Positions 51,133-59,216 of a stretch of 64,000 nt of DNA are shown in pieces. A program made the translations under genes and the position numbers. Position 1 is the first letter of the stretch. Each line of letters begins with the position of its first letter. The notes beneath the pieces are model-generated. The model had not been told where the DNA came from. It did not search any database and saw nothing but the letters and a program-made list of their open reading frames with translations. The stretch comes from an uncultured Oscillospiraceae bacterium (lineage in GTDB: Bacteria; Bacillota; Clostridia; Oscillospirales; Oscillospiraceae): positions 17,217-81,216 of the forward strand of contig CALWXJ010000008.1 of the NCBI GenBank assembly GCA_944385475.1, read 5' to 3'.

Positions 51133-52268
51133 GCGCACTGAAAAACATGCCCATCAGTTTCCCGGGCCTTTTTGGGGACTGGGAGTTCAATCCCGATGTA
51201 GCCATCCACATCGGGCCGGGCATCTACTGGTATGGTATCATTTTGGCCGTAGCCATGCTGGCGGGGCTGCTGCTTTGCATGAAGCAGGCCCGGCGTTTCG
51301 GCCTGACGCAAGACCACGTGCTGGATGTGGTGCTGTGGGGCGTGCCCTGCTGCATCGTGGGGGCGCGGGCGTACTATGTGCTGTTTTATTTGGATCTCTA
51401 CCGCAACAGTGACGGATCCTTCAACTGGCTGGAGATGCTGGCGGTGCGGGATGGCGGCCTTGCCATCTATGGCGCCGTGATCGCCGGGGTCCTGGTGGCC
51501 CTGGTCTATTCCCATCGGAAGAAGATCCCCTTTTTCGCCCTGACGGATCTTGCGGTGGAGGGCCTTCTTTTGGGACAGGTGATCGGCCGGTGGGCCAACT
51601 TCATCAACCGGGAGGCCTTCGGCGGCCCCACCACGCTGCCCTGGCGGATGCGGCTGTGGGTGTCCCAGCAGGAGTATATCGAGGTACACCCCACGTTTTT
51701 CTATGAGAGCCTTTGGAACTTCATCGGATTGATGCTGATTTTGTTCGTGGTCTCCAAGGGACGGCGGTTTGACGGGGAGAATACCGGCTTTTACTTTTTG
51801 TGGTACGGGGTAGGACGGGCCTGGATCGAAGGGCTGCGGACCGACAGCCTGTACCTCTTTGACTGGACCATCTTCGGCCAGCCTATCCGGGTGTCCCAGG
51901 CCCTGAGCGTCGTGCTGGCGCTGGGGGCGCTGGTATTTCTGATCTACAACATCCGGGTGAAAAAGCGCACCGCCCAGACCCTGTGGGTATCTCAGCAAGA
52001 AGAGGCGGCCCGGCGCAAGGCCGCCATCGAGGCGGCGGATGCCGCGGCGGTGGCGGAGCTGATGGCAGAGCCCGGGGAGGACGCGGCTCAGGCCCAAACG
52101 CAGCCGGAAACCCCGCGGGGGGAGGATCCCAAAGAACCGGAAAATCCTCCCCAGGGAGGGACGGAGGACGCGCCTGCCCGGGCGGGAGAGGGCGCACCTG
52201 CCCACCAGGACCAGGAGAATATCACCGGCGAGGCCCGGAAGGAGAAGGAAAATGGCGATTGTAATTGA
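51129..52268 (+). CDS. lgt: Prolipoprotein diacylglyceryl transferase with long C-terminal tail
   Basis: Membrane enzyme that attaches diacylglycerol to the lipobox cysteine of lipoproteins. The core, about 275 residues with seven membrane helices, contains RDGGLAIYGA near residue 108 and the signature GRWANFINREAFG near 155. A further tail of about 95 residues, rich in Ala, Glu, Pro and Gly, is unusual and of unknown role. GTG start coupled to the M16 gene. The lipoprotein at 19114 is a likely substrate class. Confidence 0.94.
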   Translation: MSALKNMPISFPGLFGDWEFNPDVAIHIGPGIYWYGIILAVAMLAGLLLCMKQARRFGLTQDHVLDVVLWGVPCCIVGARAYYVLFYLDLYRNSDGSFNWLEMLAVRDGGLAIYGAVIAGVLVALVYSHRKKIPFFALTDLAVEGLLLGQVIGRWANFINREAFGGPTTLPWRMRLWVSQQEYIEVHPTFFYESLWNFIGLMLILFVVSKGRRFDGENTGFYFLWYGVGRAWIEGLRTDSLYLFDWTIFGQPIRVSQALSVVLALGALVFLIYNIRVKKRTAQTLWVSQQEEAARRKAAIEAADAAAVAELMAEPGEDAAQAQTQPETPRGEDPKEPENPPQGGTEDAPARAGEGAPAHQDQENITGEARKEKENGDCN

Positions 52269-53091
52269 CGGAAAAGCTTTGGCGGCCAAGGTGAAAGATG
52301 AAGTCCGCCATGAGGTGCTGACCCTACCCCGCCGGCCGGGCCTGGCGGTGGTGCTGGTGGGGGAGGACCCGGCCTCCCAGGTCTATGTCCGGGGAAAGGA
52401 ATCTGACTGCGCCCAGTGCGGCATCGAGAGTTTTGGGTACCGGCTGCCGGCGGACACGCCGGAGGAGGAGCTCCTGGCTCTGGTCCGCCGGCTCAATGAG
52501 GATCAGCGGGTGGACGGCATTCTGGTACAGCTGCCCTTGCCGGCGCCTCTGAACGAGAAGGTGGTCATCGATACCATCTCCCCGGACAAGGATGTGGACT
52601 GCTTCCACCCCTTTAATGTGGGGCAGCTGCACATCGGACAGGCCCGTTTTGCCCCCTGCACCCCTGCCGGTGTGATGGAGATGCTGCGGGCCTATGACAT
52701 TCCCGTCCGGGGCAAGCGGTGCGTGGTGTTGGGGCGCAGCAATATTGTGGGCAAGCCCATGGCGGTGCTGCTGACCCAGGCCGACGGGACGGTCACCACC
52801 TGCCACTCCCGGACGGAGGACCTGGCGGAGATCACCCGCCAGGCGGACATCCTGGTCAGTGCCATCGGCAGGGCCCACTTCATAACGGCTGACATGGTGA
52901 AAGAAGGGGCGGTGGTGATTGACGTGGCCATGAACCGCAACGAGTCCGGCAAGCTCTGCGGAGACGTGGAATACGACGAGGTGTTTCCAAAGGCCTCCTA
53001 CATCACCCCGGTGCCGGGAGGCGTGGGGCCCATGACCCGGGCGATCCTCATGCGCAATATCCTGACGGCGGCCCGGAGCCATCTGGAGTGA
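52252..53091 (+). CDS. folD: Bifunctional methylenetetrahydrofolate dehydrogenase/cyclohydrolase
   Basis: 279-aa FolD interconverting 5,10-methylene-THF and 10-formyl-THF. Motifs are YVRGKESDCAQCGI near residue 45, QLPLPAPLNE near 95, DVDCFHPFNVG near 122, PCTPAGVMEML and the dinucleotide site GRSNIVGKPMA near 163. It starts 17 bp inside lgt in another frame, with GGAAGGAGAAGG upstream, so it is coupled to the lgt chain. Confidence 0.96.
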   Translation: MAIVIDGKALAAKVKDEVRHEVLTLPRRPGLAVVLVGEDPASQVYVRGKESDCAQCGIESFGYRLPADTPEEELLALVRRLNEDQRVDGILVQLPLPAPLNEKVVIDTISPDKDVDCFHPFNVGQLHIGQARFAPCTPAGVMEMLRAYDIPVRGKRCVVLGRSNIVGKPMAVLLTQADGTVTTCHSRTEDLAEITRQADILVSAIGRAHFITADMVKEGAVVIDVAMNRNESGKLCGDVEYDEVFPKASYITPVPGGVGPMTRAILMRNILTAARSHLE

Positions 53092-53102
53092 AAGAACATA
53101 GG

Positions 53103-53137
53103 AAAAACCGCCTTCGGCTATGCCGGAGGCGGCTTTT
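53103..53137. terminator. Terminator between folD and the PAP2 gene
   Basis: ACCGCCTTCGGC-TAT-GCCGGAGGCGGC with one mismatch, five A before and five T after. Confidence 0.82.
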
Positions 53138-53158
53138 TGGTTTTTATGAAAGATCTTG

Positions 53159-53806
53159 TTACACAGGCTCCAGCACACTGCGGAACTGCCGGTAGTATAC
53201 AGGGGCGGCAGCCACAGCGGACAGTGCCAGCCCACCCAGCATATCCAGCAGGGAGTGCTGCTTGATCAGTACCGTGGAAAGGCAGATGGCCACGGCGGTC
53301 ACCACACTCAAAAACCGCACCGCCCTGGGGTGGCGGAGGTTCCGACAGTCCATCAGAGCCAGTGCCGCCCCAATGGACCCCACCACATGGACCGAGGGGA
53401 AGACGTTGGTGTTGGTATCCACCCGGTAGACCATAGCCACGATATCTGTGAGCAGGTTGTCCCGGGGGAAGACATGGGGGCGGAGGTTTTGGGCGTTGGG
53501 CACCAGGACCCAGATCAAAACGCTGCTGAAAAATGTAATGGCCATGAAGCACATGTACCGGCGGAAAGCGGCGCCGTCCCGGCGGAAGGTACAGATCCCC
53601 GCCAGGATCTGGAAGAGAAACCAGAACCCATAGGGGATGACGAACCACTCACAAAAGGGGATGGCCCTGTCAATGGGCATTTCCGTGTTCCAGCAGATGG
53701 ATGCCGGCAGCAGCCGCTCCAACAGAAAAAAGGTCGCCATGTAAATCGGAATCCACAGCGTATAGCGAAGATTTTTCCGGGCCAGAGCCCGCTGGTATGA
53801 GGTCAT
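53159..53806 (-). CDS. PAP2-superfamily membrane phosphatase
   Basis: 215 aa with about six membrane helices. Motifs NVFPSVHVVG near residue 137 and KQHSLLDMLGG near 183 are the second and third parts of the PAP2 active site; the first (Lys/Arg-rich) motif is weak, as in the inositolphosphotransferase-like subgroup. Likely acts on a lipid or isoprenoid phosphate outside the membrane; substrate unknown. A single gene between two convergent or divergent units. Confidence 0.85.
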   Translation of the reverse strand: MTSYQRALARKNLRYTLWIPIYMATFFLLERLLPASICWNTEMPIDRAIPFCEWFVIPYGFWFLFQILAGICTFRRDGAAFRRYMCFMAITFFSSVLIWVLVPNAQNLRPHVFPRDNLLTDIVAMVYRVDTNTNVFPSVHVVGSIGAALALMDCRNLRHPRAVRFLSVVTAVAICLSTVLIKQHSLLDMLGGLALSAVAAAPVYYRQFRSVLEPV

Positions 53807-53928
53807 GGTTTCACCGCCGTTTCTGAAAAATCGTTGGTTTTCAACATAGCAATATCAAGAGAAAAAATCATGAATAATTTATGAACTTATTTCCCGGAGC
53901 CGGGCCCTCCCCACTGCGGAGGAGGGGC

Positions 53929-54393
53929 CTAAACAGTCTGACACAGGGAGGAGAGCTCCTCCGGATGAGACGTGTGGACAGGGAAATTTTTTTCCTCTTT
54001 GAGATAGCTCATGATGGAGCGGCGGGTGATGATGCCGATGAGATTGTCCAGATCATCGATCACCGGCACAAAATTTTGCTGCATGGCGCTGTCCAGCAGT
54101 TCGTCCATGGTGGCGGTGATGCGGACAGGAGGGTACTTGGACCCGAGGATATCCCGAACCTCCAATTTTTCCAGATCCCGCATGGAACAGCCGTCCTGCA
54201 GCTGGCCGCTGTCCAGGATCCGCCACAGGAAATCTCCCTCGCTGACCGTCCCTACATATCGTCCGTCCCGGGTGATGACGGGAATGGCGGTGTAGCCCCG
54301 GTTGCGCATTTTTTCCAGGCCCTGGCGAAAGGTGCAGTCGTCATATAAGTAAGCAATTTCCCCCTTGGGAAGCAGAAAGTAGGCAATGTTCAC
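53929..54393 (-). CDS. CBS-domain pair protein
   Basis: 154 aa made of two CBS motifs, at about 5-65 (FRQGLEKMRNRGYTAIPVI) and 85-145 (MDELLDSAMQQNFVPVI, then GIITRRSIM). Such pairs bind adenine nucleotides and regulate partners; no partner domain is attached. The GTG at 54393 with AAGGAG upstream is preferred to an ATG 66 bp earlier. It is divergent from the Crp/Fnr gene. Confidence 0.85.
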   Translation of the reverse strand: MNIAYFLLPKGEIAYLYDDCTFRQGLEKMRNRGYTAIPVITRDGRYVGTVSEGDFLWRILDSGQLQDGCSMRDLEKLEVRDILGSKYPPVRITATMDELLDSAMQQNFVPVIDDLDNLIGIITRRSIMSYLKEEKNFPVHTSHPEELSSLCQTV

Positions 54394-54512
54394 GCCGCAG
54401 ACTCCTTTCCTTCCGATGGGAACGGTGAAAATCCGTTCCTCTCTAATCATAATATACAATACAAGGCCGTCGTTTTTTTGAACAATTTATAAAACATTCT
54501 GAAAAAAATGAT

Positions 54513-54540
54513 TTGCTTTTTTCATAAAATCTGGTATGAT
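54513..54540 (+). promoter_or_regulatory. Possible promoter of the Crp/Fnr gene
   Basis: TTGCTT at 54513 and TATGAT at 54535, spacer 16 bp, in an AT-rich gap. Confidence 0.45.
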
Positions 54541-54575
54541 CATATTGTGATATATGCAACAAGGAGGGGAGTGCT

Positions 54576-55247
54576 GTGCTGACGGAGCAGGAGCTGCGGG
54601 AGAGTCCTTTATTCTGCAACATCAGTTATGAGGAGTACTGCAGTATGCTGCACTGCTTTCAAGCGGTGCAGCGGTCTTTTGCCGCGGATGAGCTGATCTA
54701 TGATTTTTCCGCTCCGCGCAAGGATGTTATTGGCGTGATGGAGCGGGGGAACGCCTCGCTTATCCGGATCGATGAGGACGGGATTTCCACCGTGATGGAG
54801 GAGCTGGGGCCCGGGGGCGTCTTTGGTCGGGGCCTGGCCTTTGGGGGATCTTTGAGCGACAGCCTGGAGATCGTCAGCCGCACGCCCTGCGACGTGCTGT
54901 TTATCGACTATCCCCACCTGTTCCGCCGGTGCGAGAAGGCCTGCACCCACCACAGCGTCCTGGTGCAGAACATGCTGGGGCTGCTGGCGGACAAGGCCCA
55001 GTCCCTCAGCGAGCGGGTGGACGTACTGTCCCGCCGCTCTATCCGGGACAAGCTTTTGTGCTATTTTCGCCAGCTGGCGGAAAAAGAGGGAAGAAATGTT
55101 TTCCAGCTCCCCTTTTCCCTCAGCACACTGGCGGACTACATCGCCACAGACCGCAGCGCCATGATGCGGGAGCTGAAACATCTGCGGGAAGAAGGGGTGA
55201 TCCAATCTGAGGGCCGCCGTTTCAGCCTGACAGAAAGGCATATATAA
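54576..55247 (+). CDS. Crp/Fnr-family transcriptional regulator
   Basis: 223 aa: N-terminal cyclic-nucleotide-type beta barrel (about 15-130), dimer helix, and a C-terminal winged HTH near 165-220 (FSLSTLADYIATDRSAMMRELK). The N-terminal half has cysteines at CNISYEEYC, but there is no full Fnr iron-sulfur pattern. GTG start with AAGGAGGGG upstream. It precedes nfnAB and may control it; ligand unknown. Confidence 0.9.
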   Translation: MLTEQELRESPLFCNISYEEYCSMLHCFQAVQRSFAADELIYDFSAPRKDVIGVMERGNASLIRIDEDGISTVMEELGPGGVFGRGLAFGGSLSDSLEIVSRTPCDVLFIDYPHLFRRCEKACTHHSVLVQNMLGLLADKAQSLSERVDVLSRRSIRDKLLCYFRQLAEKEGRNVFQLPFSLSTLADYIATDRSAMMRELKHLREEGVIQSEGRRFSLTERHI

Positions 55248-55294
55248 ATCGGGAAAAGTCTGGTGAAAACGACGGAGAAGCGGGAGCGGGGGGA

Positions 55295-55323
55295 TTGACG
55301 GCCTCCCCTCCATCTGCTAATAT
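55295..55323 (+). promoter_or_regulatory. Sigma-A promoter of nfnAB
   Basis: TTGACG at 55295 and TAATAT at 55318, spacer 17 bp, 72 bp before the nfnA start. No clear Crp-like palindrome overlaps it. Confidence 0.6.
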
Positions 55324-55394
55324 AAATTTAATGTGTCGTATTGCGGGATACAGGAACAAAGCAGAAAAACATCATTCGGGAAAGAAGGAAAAAT

Positions 55395-56237
55395 ATGTAT
55401 CGTATCGTCAGAAAAGAGGCGCTTCGTCCCACGGTGACACTGTATGAGATCGAGGCACCCCTGATCGCCAAAAAGGCCAATCCGGGCCAGTTCATCATTT
55501 TGCGTGTAGATGAGAAGGGCGAGCGCATTCCCATCACCATCAACAGCTATGACCCGGAGAAGGGCACCGTCACCATCATTGTCCAGACGGTGGGCGCTAC
55601 CACGGAAAAGCTCAGCCATATGAAAGAGGGCGATTGCCTGGCCGATTTTGTGGGCCCCCTGGGCAAGCCCACGGAGACCGCTGGAAAGAAGAAGGTCTGC
55701 GTGGTGGGCGGCGGCGTGGGCTGCGCCATTGCCTATCCCGTTTTGAAAAAGTTCCATGACGATGGCGCCGAGGTCCATGCGGTCATCGGCTTCCGCAGCG
55801 AGGATCTGGTGATTCTGGAAGATGAGTTCCGCGCCGCCAGTGACAAACTGGTGGTCTGCACGGACGATGGCTCCTATGGCCGCAAGGGCCTGGTGACGGA
55901 GGCGCTGAAGGAGCTCATTGATGCCGGCAACCAGTATGACGAGGTGTTTGCCATCGGTCCCATGGTAATGATGAAGTTCGTTTCCAAGACCACGGAGCCT
56001 TACGGAATCCCTACTACTGTTTCTATGAGCCCCATCATGATCGACGGCACCGGCATGTGCGGCGGCTGCCGTCTCAGTGTCGGCGGCGAGATGAAGTTTG
56101 CCTGCGTGGACGGGCCCGACTTTGACGGCCATAAGGTCGACTGGGATCTGGCGGTTAAGCGCAACCAGATGTATCAGGCGATCGAGCGTCACAAGTATGA
56201 GGAGACCTGCAACCTGTTCAAGAAGGAGGCAAACTAA
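55395..56237 (+). CDS. nfnA: NfnA: NADH-dependent ferredoxin:NADP+ oxidoreductase, small subunit
   Basis: 280-aa FAD/NAD-binding subunit with an iron-sulfur cluster. The FAD site is RIPITINSYD near residue 42, the NAD site VVGGGVGCAIAYP near 105, and the [2Fe-2S] cysteines lie in MCGGCR and FACVDGP near 225-245. With NfnB it forms the flavin-based electron-bifurcating transhydrogenase linking NADH, NADPH and ferredoxin; it can also be read as the sulfide dehydrogenase small-subunit family. The start at 55395 has GAAGGA upstream. Confidence 0.9.
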   Translation: MYRIVRKEALRPTVTLYEIEAPLIAKKANPGQFIILRVDEKGERIPITINSYDPEKGTVTIIVQTVGATTEKLSHMKEGDCLADFVGPLGKPTETAGKKKVCVVGGGVGCAIAYPVLKKFHDDGAEVHAVIGFRSEDLVILEDEFRAASDKLVVCTDDGSYGRKGLVTEALKELIDAGNQYDEVFAIGPMVMMKFVSKTTEPYGIPTTVSMSPIMIDGTGMCGGCRLSVGGEMKFACVDGPDFDGHKVDWDLAVKRNQMYQAIERHKYEETCNLFKKEAN

Positions 56238-56239
56238 TC

Positions 56240-57625
56240 ATGGCCAACATGTCTTTGATCAAAAATCCCATGCCCTCTCAGGACCCCAATGTCCGCAATA
56301 AGAACTTTGACGAGGTGGCGCTGGGCTATACCCGGGAGCAGGCGATGGACGAGGCTCAGCGGTGCCTGAACTGCAAAAACCGCGCCTGCATGCAGGGTTG
56401 CCCCGTAATGGTACATATTCCCGAATTTATTGCCGAGGTTGCCAAGGGCAACTTTGAAGAGGCCTATCAGATCATCTCCAACACCAGCGCCCTGCCCGCC
56501 GTGTGCGGCCGTGTCTGTCCCCAGGAGAACCAGTGCGAAAAGTACTGCGTCCGGGGCAAGAAGGGCGATCCCGTGGGGATCGGCCGTCTGGAGCGGTTCG
56601 TGGCCGACTGGCATAACAGCCATACCTGCGATGTGCCTCCCCGTCCGGCCCCCAACGGCCACAAGGTGGCTGTGGTGGGCTCCGGCCCTGCGGGCCTCAC
56701 CTGCGCCGGCGACCTGGCCCGCAAGGGATATGACGTCACCGTGTTTGAAGCGCTGCACTTAGCCGGCGGCGTCCTAGTCTATGGCATCCCCGAGTTCCGT
56801 CTGCCCAAGGCCATCGTGCAGAAGGAAGTGGACGGATTGAAGGAAATGGGCGTCACCATTGCCACGGATACTGTGATCGGCGGCACCATCACCATTGACG
56901 ATCTGATGGCTGAGCACCGGTTCGAGGCGGTGTTCATCGGCTCCGGCGCGGGATTGCCCATGTTCATGAAGATCCCCGGCGTCAACTATCGCGGCGTCTA
57001 TTCCGCCAACGAGTTCCTCACCCGCATCAACTTGATGAAGGCCTATCGGGAGGATTCCGACACCCCCATCCAGCATCCCAAGAAGGTGGCCGTGGTGGGC
57101 GGCGGCAACGTGGCCATGGATGCCGCCCGCTGCGCCAAGCGCCTGGGTGCCGAAGTGTATATCGTCTATCGCCGGGGCATGGAGGAGCTTCCCGCCCGTC
57201 ATGAAGAGGTGGAGCATGCGGAGGAAGAGGGCGTGATCTTCAAGACCCTCTGCAATCCTGTGGAGATCTTTGCCGATGAAAACGATGATGTGAACAAGAT
57301 CCGCTGCATCAAGATGGAGCTGGGTGAGCCGGACGCTTCCGGCCGCCGCCGCCCCATGGAGATCGCCGGCAGTGAGTTCGATCTGGACGTGGACTGCGTC
57401 ATCATGGCTCTGGGCACCAGCCCCAACCCCCTGATCAAGGATACCACGGAGGGCTTGGTCATCAATAATCACGGCGGCATTGTCGTCAATGAAGATGGCC
57501 TGACCTCCCGGGAGAAGGTCTATGCCGGCGGCGACGCCGTCACCGGCGCAGCCACTGTCATTTTGGCCATGGGCGCCGGCAAAACTGCCGCCAAGGCCAT
57601 TGACGAGCAGCTGATGGGCAAGTAA
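56240..57625 (+). CDS. nfnB: NfnB: glutamate synthase small-subunit-like flavoprotein
   Basis: 461 aa, GltD-type. N-terminal iron-sulfur domain with CLNCKNRACMQGCP near residues 39-52 and CGRVCPQENQCEKYC near 92-106; FAD fold at VVGSGPAGLTCAG near 145; NADPH fold at VVGGGNVAMDAAR near 287. Often annotated gltA, but no large glutamate synthase subunit is nearby and nfnA lies 2 bp upstream, so the Nfn complex is the better call. Confidence 0.92.
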   Translation: MANMSLIKNPMPSQDPNVRNKNFDEVALGYTREQAMDEAQRCLNCKNRACMQGCPVMVHIPEFIAEVAKGNFEEAYQIISNTSALPAVCGRVCPQENQCEKYCVRGKKGDPVGIGRLERFVADWHNSHTCDVPPRPAPNGHKVAVVGSGPAGLTCAGDLARKGYDVTVFEALHLAGGVLVYGIPEFRLPKAIVQKEVDGLKEMGVTIATDTVIGGTITIDDLMAEHRFEAVFIGSGAGLPMFMKIPGVNYRGVYSANEFLTRINLMKAYREDSDTPIQHPKKVAVVGGGNVAMDAARCAKRLGAEVYIVYRRGMEELPARHEEVEHAEEEGVIFKTLCNPVEIFADENDDVNKIRCIKMELGEPDASGRRRPMEIAGSEFDLDVDCVIMALGTSPNPLIKDTTEGLVINNHGGIVVNEDGLTSREKVYAGGDAVTGAATVILAMGAGKTAAKAIDEQLMGK

Positions 57626-57641
57626 GAAGCAGTCATGGGAA

Positions 57642-57671
57642 AAGAGGCGGACGTGGGTCCGCCTCTTTTCG
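57642..57671 (+). terminator. Terminator of nfnAB
   Basis: AAAGAGGCGGAC-GTG-GGTCCGCCTCTTTT. Confidence 0.85.
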
Positions 57672-57685
57672 GTACGGAGGAACCA

Positions 57686-58606
57686 ATGAACTACAAAAAT
57701 ATGAAGCCCCGGGAAGTCTACCGCAGTTACATGCGCAAATACCACCTGGTGCGTATTGGCCGCTATGCCCTGCTGGCGGTATACCTTATTTTCCTTGTGA
57801 GCATTTGGGGCGGCAGCCAGCGGGAAAACCAGAGCTGGATCCCCATCTATATGATCTCCCTGGTGGTGTTTTTCCTGTTGCTGCGGGCGCTGCGGGTGGT
57901 GCAGGCCCTGAACTTTGCGGGGTTGGAAAAGATCCTGACCCACGACTGCGACGCGGAGAAGTTTGCCGAGGTGATTGACCTGCTGCGGGAAAAGCCCAAG
58001 TGGAACAAGAATTTCCGCATGGTGATGGCCCACGTCCGGGGCTTGTATTTTGCCGGATATTATCCTTCCGCCAACCGCCTTCTGGAGGAAGTGGCTCTGG
58101 AGCGTCCCTCCACCGGTGTGGAGCTGACGTTTTTAAACCTGCAGTTTAACTGCCGCATGGCCCTGGGGAATGTGGAGGGAGCCGACAACGTCCGCAAAGA
58201 GACGCTGCGATTGGTGCAGAAGACGAAAAAACCCCGGCTGCGCAACAGCGGGGAATACCTTTTAAAGCTTATGGAGGGCGCCCTGGCGTTTCAGGAGGGG
58301 CGCTATGAGGAGTTCCGCCAGATCGAAGAACAGGTCCTCTCCCAAAGCACCTGCCCGATGCAGGAGCTGACGGCCTCTTACCGCCTGGCCCAGGCGGATA
58401 TTGGCCAGGGAAAGACGGAGGATGCCCGGAAGCGATTGGAGCGGGTGGCGGCGGAGGGGGGCACACTGTACGTGGCCAACGAAGCCCGCCGGATTTTGGA
58501 AAATCCCCCCTTTGCCGGCCAGGAAAAGGAGGAGTCCCCTGCCGGAAATGGCGCAGACAAGGAGGCGGAAGAAGCCTCCCGCCAGGAGGAGACGGGGGAG
58601 GAATGA
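57686..58606 (+). CDS. Membrane protein with TPR-like domain
   Basis: 306 aa, function unknown. Two membrane helices at about 22-42 and 50-70, then a cytoplasmic helical domain of about 200 residues with repeats resembling TPR units (YFAGYYPSANRLLEEVALERP, then ELTASYRLAQADIGQGKTED). The last 35 residues are very acidic. ACGGAGGAA precedes the ATG. It follows the nfnAB terminator closely and may still be partly co-transcribed. Confidence 0.75.
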   Translation: MNYKNMKPREVYRSYMRKYHLVRIGRYALLAVYLIFLVSIWGGSQRENQSWIPIYMISLVVFFLLLRALRVVQALNFAGLEKILTHDCDAEKFAEVIDLLREKPKWNKNFRMVMAHVRGLYFAGYYPSANRLLEEVALERPSTGVELTFLNLQFNCRMALGNVEGADNVRKETLRLVQKTKKPRLRNSGEYLLKLMEGALAFQEGRYEEFRQIEEQVLSQSTCPMQELTASYRLAQADIGQGKTEDARKRLERVAAEGGTLYVANEARRILENPPFAGQEKEESPAGNGADKEAEEASRQEETGEE

Positions 58607-58633
58607 CCCCCGCCTGTCAGGATGTAAATCTAA

Positions 58634-58674
58634 AAAACGCCGCACCGGTTTTTCACTCCGGTGCGGCGTTTTTC
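58634..58674. terminator. Bidirectional terminator
   Basis: AACGCCGCACCGG and its complement around an 11-base loop, with A and T flanks, between the TPR gene and the convergent deacylase gene. Confidence 0.9.
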
Positions 58675-58679
58675 TGCTT

Positions 58680-59216
58680 TTAAAGATCCACTACGGTGAC
58701 GGTGTGGCGCACCCGGGGCAGGAAGACTTGAAGAAGATCCTCTGTCCGAAGCCGCAAACTGGCGGTATTTTCGCAGGGGTGGCAGCCAAAGAACGCCCCG
58801 TCGTGGACACTGCGCTCCATCAGCAGCTGCACCTGGCAGTCTGTGTCATACATCAGGCCTAAAATACTGGCGGAGCCAGGGGTACAGCGGATCAGCCGCT
58901 CCATCTCCTCTGCCGGGGCAAAGGACAGGCGGGAAGAGCCAATCTGATGGCTGAGATCCTTTGTGGCAAAGGGCAGATCCTCCGGCATGGTGAGGAGATA
59001 GAAGCTGCTCTTTTGCCGGTTGCACAAAAAGAGGTTTTTGCAAATGCGGATCCCCAGGGCATCTGAGATGGCAGCGCAGGCAGCCATGTCCTCCGCTGGG
59101 GGATGGGACATCCAGGTATAGGGGATGCCCAGCTCATCCAACAGAGAAAAAGCCGCCAGGGCCTGGGGGCCATATCCCGTCTGGGGCGCCTGGGTAAGAA
59201 GGACCGGGGGCGTCAC
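58680..59216 (-). CDS. YbaK/PrdX-type prolyl-tRNA deacylase-domain protein
   Basis: 178 aa of the YbaK/ProX editing fold that hydrolyses mischarged tRNA (often Ala-tRNA-Pro). Supporting stretches are a lysine in ICKNLFLCN near residue 60, the FATKDLSHQIG segment and GSASILGLMYD near 113. No synthetase is attached. Its start overlaps the murC stop by 4 bp, so it is the second gene of a murC operon. Confidence 0.87.
   Translation of the reverse strand: MTPPVLLTQAPQTGYGPQALAAFSLLDELGIPYTWMSHPPAEDMAACAAISDALGIRICKNLFLCNRQKSSFYLLTMPEDLPFATKDLSHQIGSSRLSFAPAEEMERLIRCTPGSASILGLMYDTDCQVQLLMERSVHDGAFFGCHPCENTASLRLRTEDLLQVFLPRVRHTVTVVDL

Noticed and set aside
56240-57625. Glutamate synthase small subunit
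   Set aside because: No large subunit is nearby and an nfnA gene is fused by position, so NfnB is preferred.
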